DNA of 19,234 nucleotides from an uncultured Eubacteriales bacterium (GTDB lineage Bacteria; Bacillota; Clostridia; Christensenellales; Aristaeellaceae). Shown here in pieces: positions 13,923 through 19,234 of this stretch. The notes beneath the pieces were generated by a model, which searched no databases, had not been told where the DNA came from, and saw only the letters and a program-made list of their open reading frames with translations. The position numbers were made by a program, and so were the translations under genes. The stretch covers positions 1-19,234 of the forward strand of contig UQEF01000056.1 of NCBI GenBank assembly GCA_900540045.1. Reading direction: 5' to 3'. How positions within the stretch are numbered: the stretch's first letter is position 1; each line of letters opens with the position of its first letter.

Positions 13923-15677
13923 ATGAAAACGGTAAGTATTCGCTGGCGGCTCTTTTTGATGTTTCTGCTGCTATTGGGCCCGGTATGTGTCCTGATTCTT
14001 TTTATTCAGGGCAAATTTTACGGTATTATGAAACATCAGGCAAGCATGTACACTGCGCAATACATTGAAAAGATCAGTTATGATATTGAACTGAATCTTA
14101 GCGAGCTGGACAAAATGGCCGTTGCGCTTCAAAAGGACGCTGCGGTGGAGCAGGCCCTGCTCGGCGGGGACATCCAGCCGGCCGAGCTGCAAATGGAACG
14201 CATTTTATCCGAAAACTCGATTGCGCAAAGAAACGGAAGCGCTATTTTGCTTCTCAACCGGGGACAGCGCGTCGTGGCCTCCACCTATCAGGAGTGGACG
14301 GGCCTTCTGCGCACGCTTGGCCCCGAATGGATGAACAAAATCATCAGCAGCGACGGTGGGCGCGTGCTTATCAGCGGCTACAGTATCACCAAAGGGGCAA
14401 AGCTGTCCAGCACAAAGGTAATTTGCCTGGCCCGCGGGGTTTTTCGGGAAGAAACATTGCTGGGCTACCTGATGATTGAAATCCCCATTCGCACCATCAC
14501 ACAGATCTGCCAAGGCGTATCACTTGGCAATCAGGGGTTTGTGGCGCTGGTAGATGGCGATAACTATGTGATCTTCAGTACCCAGGCCGACGCCATCGGC
14601 GGCAAATTTATGGATCTGGACTATGTCCGCGCAAGCGCTCCATATCGCGAAGCCACCATTCGCGGCAAGCGCATGATCGTTGTGGAGGTCCCTGCCACCA
14701 TCTCCGGCATTCGCGTCATCGGAGCAATCCCCACAGAGGAAATTGAGCAGCCGCTCATTGCCATGCGGTCCGGCGTAATCCTGGCCATCGGCGCAATCAG
14801 CCTTGCGGTGCTGCTGGCCGTATCCCTCCTTACCCAGCGCATCAGCCAGCCGATTGTCGAAATGAAAAATGCCATGGCTCGCGTGGAAAAGGGCGATTTT
14901 GCAGTTCATGTTTCCCAAACTCGCAGTGATGAAATCGGAGACTTGCAAAAGGGTTTTAACCACATGGTTGAACAGGTGGACGCGCTCATTGCGCGGGAAT
15001 ACGATACCGCCCTGCGCCAGCGTGAGGCTCAGCTCAGCGAAATGATGGCTATTATCAATCCGCATTTTATTTACAATACGTTGGAAGCCATCAGCATGAC
15101 TGCCTATCTTAACGACGACGAAGAGGTTGTTGAAATGATAGGACATTTAGGCGGCATGTTTCGCTCCATGGCCGGCAACCCTGCAACCGGCCGCGTACCT
15201 TTACGCCAGGAAATCAGAACTGTGGAAAGCTACCTTACGCTTATCAACGTGCGTCAGGATGGAAAAATTTTGGTATCCTGGAATGTGGATCAATCCCTTT
15301 TGGATGGACAAACGCTCAAATTTACCATTCAGCCGGTTGTGGAAAACAGTGTGATTCATGGCTTTGAGGGGCGCACAGAAGGACATATCTGGATTGATAT
15401 TCACCGCGATGCAAACGGAGATGTAGCCATCGTTGTACAGGACGACGGTCAGGGAATGACCGTTGACGCACTGACCCGCCTAAAGCACATCCTGAGCCAC
15501 GAGGAAAACCCGCCAAAAAATCGGCTGTTGGCCCTAAAAAATGTGCATGACCGGCTCAGGCTGGTTTTTGGCCCCCACTATGGCGTGGATGTGCGCCAGC
15601 GCAGCGAAGGAGGGCTGTGCATTACCCTGCTGATTCCCTTCATTCCACCATCGGATTCAGAGGAGGCACCTTCATGA
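13923..15677 (+). CDS. YesM-type sensor histidine kinase
   Basis: 584 aa from ATG 13923. Membrane segments at about 9-29 and 283-303 enclose an extracytoplasmic Cache-like sensor of about 250 residues; then a HAMP domain (about 304-356), a His-kinase domain with INPHFIYNTLE (378-388; predicted phosphorylated His381) and an ATPase domain with the N box QPVVENSVIHG (470-480), DDGQGM (507-512) and LKNVHDRLRLVFG (538-550). This HAMP plus His_kinase plus HATPase layout is the YesM/LytS-like class that usually senses carbohydrates. The upstream ATG at 13893 lies before the -10 box and is rejected. No ribosome binding site is seen; the message may be leaderless. The stop overlaps the response-regulator ATG (ATGA). 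Confidence 0.93.
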   Translation: MKTVSIRWRLFLMFLLLLGPVCVLILFIQGKFYGIMKHQASMYTAQYIEKISYDIELNLSELDKMAVALQKDAAVEQALLGGDIQPAELQMERILSENSIAQRNGSAILLLNRGQRVVASTYQEWTGLLRTLGPEWMNKIISSDGGRVLISGYSITKGAKLSSTKVICLARGVFREETLLGYLMIEIPIRTITQICQGVSLGNQGFVALVDGDNYVIFSTQADAIGGKFMDLDYVRASAPYREATIRGKRMIVVEVPATISGIRVIGAIPTEEIEQPLIAMRSGVILAIGAISLAVLLAVSLLTQRISQPIVEMKNAMARVEKGDFAVHVSQTRSDEIGDLQKGFNHMVEQVDALIAREYDTALRQREAQLSEMMAIINPHFIYNTLEAISMTAYLNDDEEVVEMIGHLGGMFRSMAGNPATGRVPLRQEIRTVESYLTLINVRQDGKILVSWNVDQSLLDGQTLKFTIQPVVENSVIHGFEGRTEGHIWIDIHRDANGDVAIVVQDDGQGMTVDALTRLKHILSHEENPPKNRLLALKNVHDRLRLVFGPHYGVDVRQRSEGGLCITLLIPFIPPSDSEEAPS

Positions 15678-17239
15678 TATCCGTTTTAATCGTTGATGAC
15701 GAACGCATCATTCGCGAGGGCCTGAAACGGCTGATAAAAAACAAGTGCCCGGATTACGCTGTTATCGGCGAAGCCGCCGACGGAGCCCAGGCGCTGAAGC
15801 TTACGCAGCAACTGCATCCGGATCTTGCCATTGTGGATATTCGCATGCCCGGCCTGAGCGGAATTGATTATATGCATCTGGCGGCGGAGGAGGAAGACCC
15901 TCCGAGCTTTATTGCTTTGACCGGCTACGCCGAGTTTGAATATGCGCGAAAACTAATGGGCGTTGGGTGCGAGGGCTATCTGCTTAAGCCCCTCAAACAT
16001 GCCGAACTTATCACCACCCTGCAGCGCATCGCTCAAAAACGCGAGCGCTGCTCACCCGGCGCCGCTCAGCAGCAGGGGAGCAGCGCAGCGCAGGCGCTGG
16101 ATTTGCTTGTGGACGGCAGACATGCAACGGCCAAAGCCTTGCATCAAGTGGGGCTGGAGGGGCTGATAGGCAGCTACTGGTTGATGCTTGCTGCCAAAGA
16201 CGGGCCCAGCGATCCGGCCGGCGGCAAAAAGGACGATAGCGCCGCCGGCATCATACAGATGTTGCAAGCAGTGACGTTGCCCGGTAAGATCAAAGGAGTT
16301 TTCGCGCCCCTTGCGAATGGAACGGCAGCTGCAATCCTGTTTGCTTCCGGGGACAGCGTTCTGCTGCGCAGCCAGGCGGCGTTGGCGGCAAGGTGTCTTC
16401 ATGAGGAAATCCGCCATTTTCCAGCCTATACTGTCAGTCTTGGCCTAAGCGGTCCCTGGAGCGGCCCGGAAGCCTTTCCTACAGCCGTTGAGCAATGCCT
16501 AGAAGCGCTAGCATACCGTTTCTACGACGGTTATGGACAAATTCACTTTTATGATGCGCAGCGTCTGCCTGCCGCCCGCCCCAATATCAACCAATACGAG
16601 CGTGCCCTGCTGACCGCCCTGGATATAAACGATCACAGAGCCGCCCTTCTTTGGCTTTCCCATCTGCTGGACCGGCTGGCCCAGGACCGGGTGGAAAAGC
16701 AGGATGTTGTGATGGTTCTTTCCAAATTGTATGTGGAAATCATCAACGCGTTGGAAAAGCAGGAGCAACATGCTTTGATAAAGGACATGCCCGAGTACAA
16801 GCGCTTTGAAGCTACGTTGTCCTCCCACACGCTTTACACCGATATCCGCCGCGAAATGGAGCTTATTGTCAAATACGTATTTCAAAAACAGGAAGAAGCC
16901 AAAAACGGCAGCCGGGCCGTTCGTCAGGCCAGGCGCTACATTCATACCCACATGAACCAGCCCGTAACGCTTACCGACATGGCAAGGGAGGTGGGCATGA
17001 ATCCCAGCTATTTCAGCATGCTTTTTAAGAAGGAAACCGGCGAAAACTTTACGAATTATGTGAACCGAACCAAAATTGAACATGCAAAGCTGCTCCTTCG
17101 TCAGCCTGCCTGTAAAGTATACCAGATATGCTCTCAGGTGGGGTTTGAGGATGCAAAATACTTTGCCAAGCTTTTTCGCCGGGTTGTAGGGATGACGCCA
17201 AGCGATTATCGCGACGGAAGGAGTAGGGAAGACAAATGA
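15674..17239 (+). CDS. YesN-type response regulator with AraC DNA-binding domain
   Basis: 521 aa from ATG 15674 (AGGAGG 7 bases upstream). The receiver domain (about 1-120) has the acidic pair Asp8/Asp9, phospho-acceptor Asp55 in VDIRMPG, Thr83 and Lys105 in LLKP. A long, poorly conserved middle section (about 125-410) is usual in YesN proteins and may dimerise. The C-terminal AraC double helix-turn-helix is at about 417-515, with LTDMAREVGMNPSYFSMLFK and VYQICSQVGFEDAKYFAKLF. It overlaps the kinase gene by 4 bases and the dehydratase gene by 4 bases. It is expected to activate sugar-uptake genes, most simply the Dpp-type operon whose promoter lacks a good -35; that target is inference. Confidence 0.94.
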   Translation: MISVLIVDDERIIREGLKRLIKNKCPDYAVIGEAADGAQALKLTQQLHPDLAIVDIRMPGLSGIDYMHLAAEEEDPPSFIALTGYAEFEYARKLMGVGCEGYLLKPLKHAELITTLQRIAQKRERCSPGAAQQQGSSAAQALDLLVDGRHATAKALHQVGLEGLIGSYWLMLAAKDGPSDPAGGKKDDSAAGIIQMLQAVTLPGKIKGVFAPLANGTAAAILFASGDSVLLRSQAALAARCLHEEIRHFPAYTVSLGLSGPWSGPEAFPTAVEQCLEALAYRFYDGYGQIHFYDAQRLPAARPNINQYERALLTALDINDHRAALLWLSHLLDRLAQDRVEKQDVVMVLSKLYVEIINALEKQEQHALIKDMPEYKRFEATLSSHTLYTDIRREMELIVKYVFQKQEEAKNGSRAVRQARRYIHTHMNQPVTLTDMAREVGMNPSYFSMLFKKETGENFTNYVNRTKIEHAKLLLRQPACKVYQICSQVGFEDAKYFAKLFRRVVGMTPSDYRDGRSREDK

Positions 17240-18210
17240 TGAAACTGGCAGACTATTTCACCGAACGGGACATGGCGATGTGCAGTCTGGCAAAGCAGGT
17301 GGGCGTGGACTATGGCGTGGTGCGTCTGCCTGAAAGAAAGGATTTTGATCTTACGGACGCAGCCCATTGGGCTTCATATCTGGATGGGTTTATGCGTCAG
17401 GGCATCCGGCCCTGGGTTATCGAGCCGCTTCCCAACAGCCTGTACGATATGGTTAAATGCGGTTTACCCGGTGCTGAAGAGGCAATGGAAAAGATCAAAG
17501 CCATTCTGGCGCTGATGGGCAGATTCCACCTTCCTGTACTGTGTCTGAATTTTATGGCGCATATCGGATGGCTTCGCACTTCCAGCAACCACCCGCTGCG
17601 TGGTGGCGCCCTTGGCACCGCCTTTCGTTTGGAGGATTTCGTACCGCAAGATGATTTTTCCATCAGCGCCCAACAACTCTGGTATAACCTGTCCGAATTC
17701 TTTCATGAAATTGTTCCTGTTGCAGAAAAGTATGACGTTCGCCTGGCACTGCACCCCGACGATCCCCCTGTGTCTGCCCTTGGTGGGGTCAGCCGTATCC
17801 TGACTTCTCTGGAAGCCATTGACAAGGCGGTTCATCTGGTGGATAGTCCCTGCCTGGGCGTAACCCTTTGTCAGGGGTGCTACAGTGCCATGGGCGAGGA
17901 CATCAATGCCGTTATCCGCCATTTTGCAGGCCAGGACAAGCTGTTCTTCGTTCATTTCCGGGATATTTGCGGCGTACGCGACAATTTTTATGAAACCTTC
18001 CATGATGATGGGCAAACTGATATGGCACAGGCCATCCGCACATACGCCGAGGTTGGTTATGACGGACCCGTGCGTGTTGATCATGTGCCCGCCATGGCTG
18101 GTGAGGAAAACGGTACACCGGGGTACACCCGCCTTGGCAGGCTCTATGCCATAGGCTATTTAAAGGGCCTCATGGATGGCTGTGAAACCGGGAATGCAGG
18201 CTGTATATAA
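17236..18210 (+). CDS. uxuA: UxuA-like D-mannonate dehydratase family protein
   Basis: 324 aa, shorter than typical UxuA (about 350 to 394 aa). TIM-barrel motifs match the family: NFMAHIGWLRT (105-115), LALHPDDPP (170-178), Cys212 in TLCQGCYS, FVHFRD (238-243), ETFHDDGQTDM (253-263), VRVDHVP (279-285) and YTRLGRLYAIGYLKGL (297-312). His173, Cys212, His240 and Asp282 correspond to the two His, one Cys and one Asp that hold Mn2+ in characterised UxuA. UxuA dehydrates D-mannonate to 2-keto-3-deoxygluconate in glucuronate breakdown. The ATG overlaps the regulator's TGA (ATGA), so it is translated with the two-component system. A related TIM-barrel isomerase role cannot be excluded because of the short length. 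Confidence 0.82.
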   Translation: MMKLADYFTERDMAMCSLAKQVGVDYGVVRLPERKDFDLTDAAHWASYLDGFMRQGIRPWVIEPLPNSLYDMVKCGLPGAEEAMEKIKAILALMGRFHLPVLCLNFMAHIGWLRTSSNHPLRGGALGTAFRLEDFVPQDDFSISAQQLWYNLSEFFHEIVPVAEKYDVRLALHPDDPPVSALGGVSRILTSLEAIDKAVHLVDSPCLGVTLCQGCYSAMGEDINAVIRHFAGQDKLFFVHFRDICGVRDNFYETFHDDGQTDMAQAIRTYAEVGYDGPVRVDHVPAMAGEENGTPGYTRLGRLYAIGYLKGLMDGCETGNAGCI

Positions 18211-18540
18211 CCTTTACAATTTCACCTATTGCTTGGTTCATTTGCCATGATGATAGCCGATCATTACTGTCCATGCCATCGTTATTCTATTTCCAATCCT
18301 TCGCTCCAGTATAATAGGGCGGGTCGAACTTGACCAGCTTACAGGTATTCTGGCAGCCGCAGCGCAGAGTAATTCTTCGGCATGCCAGAGGTCATGGTTC
18401 GGCGCGACCTATATGCTGTCTAACGGTTTGAGATATGGATAGATCGGCTCATCAAACTGCGCTACCGCCACTAGATCAGCGAAGGCAAACGCATCCTTTT
18501 TATTGTCCGTCTCATAATTAGCGATAAGGCAAGATAAGGG
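18211..18540 (-). pseudogene. Decayed coding remnants between the dehydratase gene and the IS element
   Basis: No intact gene is present. On the minus strand two short open stretches look protein-like. One (18540..18409, ending at a stop) reads ...NYETDNKKDAFAFADLVAVA..., continuing FDEPIYPYLKPLDSI. The other (18391..18287, ending at a stop) contains RCGCQNTCKLVKFDPPYYTG, with a C-x-C-x3-C cluster and a DPPY tetrad, ending AKDWK. The frames differ and a stop lies between them, so they would be pieces of one or two broken genes. I cannot name the family with confidence; DPPY is also the motif IV of amino-methyltransferases, but 34 residues are too few to decide. The first 76 bases (18211..18286) show nothing recognisable beyond a weak 5-bp hairpin. 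Confidence 0.35.
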
Positions 18541-18573
18541 ATCTGTTGACAAACTCTTCGGAGGCATGTTTCC

Positions 18574-18584
18574 TATGGTATAAT
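18574..18584 (+). promoter_or_regulatory. Extended -10 promoter of the transposase
   Basis: TATGGTATAAT, the same 11 bases as the kinase promoter at 13906..13916. TTGACA at 18546..18551 is 27 bases away, too far to be its -35. The ribosome binding site AAAGGAG at 18592..18598 and the ATG at 18608 follow. Confidence 0.5.
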
Positions 18585-18607
18585 GGGGGGCAAAGGAGAG
18601 GTGACGT

Positions 18608-19234
18608 ATGATGGGGCGGCAAAGTGGTCAAATGAGTATGATCATTCTTGATTTATCAGAATTGATTCCGGAAAATCATTTGCTTCGAAAAATCAATCAG
18701 ATGATTTCGGTTGACTTTATTTACGATCTTGAAGCGCCATACTATCCCGCAAACGGTCGCCCATCCGTTGGCCCTGTTAGTATGTTTAAAATGCTGCTGG
18801 TGGGATACCTTTACGGCGTCAAGTCAGAACGACGTTTGGTGCAGGAAGTTCAATTGAATATTGTATATAGATGGTTCTGCGGCTTTGAACTGACAGATAA
18901 GATTCCAGACCACTCTACATTCAGCAAAACACGCCTGCGCAAATGGAATGAGAGTCGCCTGTTTCAAGAGGTGTTTTGGGACATCTCCGACGCTGCGTAA
19001 AGAGCGGCGTGGTAGACGGAAAAGAACCGGCTGCTGATGGAACGTACCTTCCAGCCAACGTTTCTAAAGAGAGTTGGATGGATACAGAAGTGGAAGCCGA
19101 GTTAAGTATGCAGAGTTATCTGGATCGCTTGGATGAAGAACTTTCTAAACAGCCTGGTTTCAAAAGACCTCCGGTCAAAACGATCAGAAAGCGCCGCACT
19201 ACCAGTAAAACTGACCCGGACAGCGGTTGTATCA
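18608..19234 (+). pseudogene. IS1182-family transposase, frameshifted and cut by the window edge
   Basis: The first frame (18608..19000, 130 aa) carries the N-terminal DUF772 transposase domain: IPENHLLRKINQMI, SVDFIYDL, NGRPSVGPVSMFKMLLVGYL, YGVKSERRLVQEVQLN, YRWFCGFELTDKIPDHSTFS. It ends at TAA. The protein plainly continues in the -1 frame from about 18988: RCVKSGVVDGK, then AADGTYLPANVS with the first catalytic Asp, and TSKTDPDSG near the window end. Loss of one base near 18985..18991 explains this. No slippery heptamer in the right phase is visible, so programmed frameshifting is unlikely; a sequencing error remains possible. As read, the gene is broken. The left half has a good ribosome binding site (AAAGGAG, 9 bases before the ATG). 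Confidence 0.85.

Larger units (their letters stand above)
18538..19234 (+). mobile_element. IS1182-family insertion sequence, left part (runs off the window)
   Basis: The transposase motifs define the family. The left end cannot be fixed without the right terminal repeat, which is outside the window; the stretch from about 18538 (GGGATCTGTTGACAAA) is a plausible left end because it immediately precedes the transposase promoter and the decayed remnants stop near there. Identity of the left boundary is a guess. Confidence 0.6.

Noticed and set aside
18546..18584. TTGACA and TATAAT before the transposase as a standard pair
   Set aside because: Spacing is 27 bases, far from the usual 17.
18961..19000. 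Programmed -1 frameshifting in the transposase
   Set aside because: GTGTTTTGGG is the only run-like stretch and it is not in slippery-heptamer phase; a base loss is simpler.
1..19234. CRISPR arrays, tRNA or rRNA genes
   Set aside because: No regularly spaced repeat series, cloverleaf-like block with a T-arm, or ribosomal RNA stretch was found in any gap.

Overview
The window looks like a carbohydrate-utilisation region of a low-to-mid GC Gram-positive bacterium, most likely an uncultured clostridial (Bacillota) species. Supporting signs are strong AAGGAGG-type ribosome binding sites, some GTG starts, B. subtilis-type extended -10 promoters, a YesM/YesN-like two-component system and an IS1182-family element. 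The genus cannot be read from the sequence. All functions below are family-level calls from motifs; no searches were run.

Left half (1..8047, minus strand). An AraC-family regulator (8047..7133) is followed by a catabolic operon read right to left: a GldA-like metal-dependent alcohol dehydrogenase, a sugar-binding lipoprotein or secreted protein, two MalF/MalG-type permeases, a mandelate-racemase/muconate-lactonising-type sugar-acid dehydratase, an RraA-like putative aldolase, and the first 18 codons of an electron-transfer flavoprotein beta subunit (etfB). No ATPase is encoded with this importer, so a shared MsmX-type ATPase elsewhere is presumed. The gene set fits uptake of a sugar or sugar acid, redox conversion, dehydration to a 2-keto-3-deoxy acid, and aldol cleavage.

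Right half (8418..18210, plus strand). A divergent operon encodes a complete Dpp/Opp-type importer: binding protein, two permeases and two ATPases. It ends at a 12-bp-stem terminator (13854..13887). A second unit follows, with three genes joined by ATGA overlaps: a YesM-type sensor kinase, a YesN-type AraC response regulator and a UxuA-like mannonate dehydratase. The kinase promoter places its -10 only 6 nt before the ATG, so this mRNA may be leaderless. The sugar-type two-component system and the UxuA homologue suggest that the 'peptide' transporter carries uronate- or aldonate-containing glycans or related sugars.

Regulation. The 7133..6853 gap and the 8048..8417 divergent region share motifs. 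There is a 15-bp exact repeat (7020..7034 and 8132..8146; the second copy covers the -35 of the AraC gene). A 10-bp direct repeat 21 bp apart lies just upstream of the dehydrogenase -35. A 12-bp element (AAGGCGTTTATC) sits just downstream of the predicted start of both divergent operons. Together these suggest the two operons form one locally controlled regulon. In both importers a GC-rich hairpin separates the binding-protein gene from the first permease gene.

Right edge (18211..19234). This holds decayed coding remnants on the minus strand, then an IS1182-family transposase with a frameshift near 18988 that runs off the window. No rRNA, tRNA or CRISPR array was seen.
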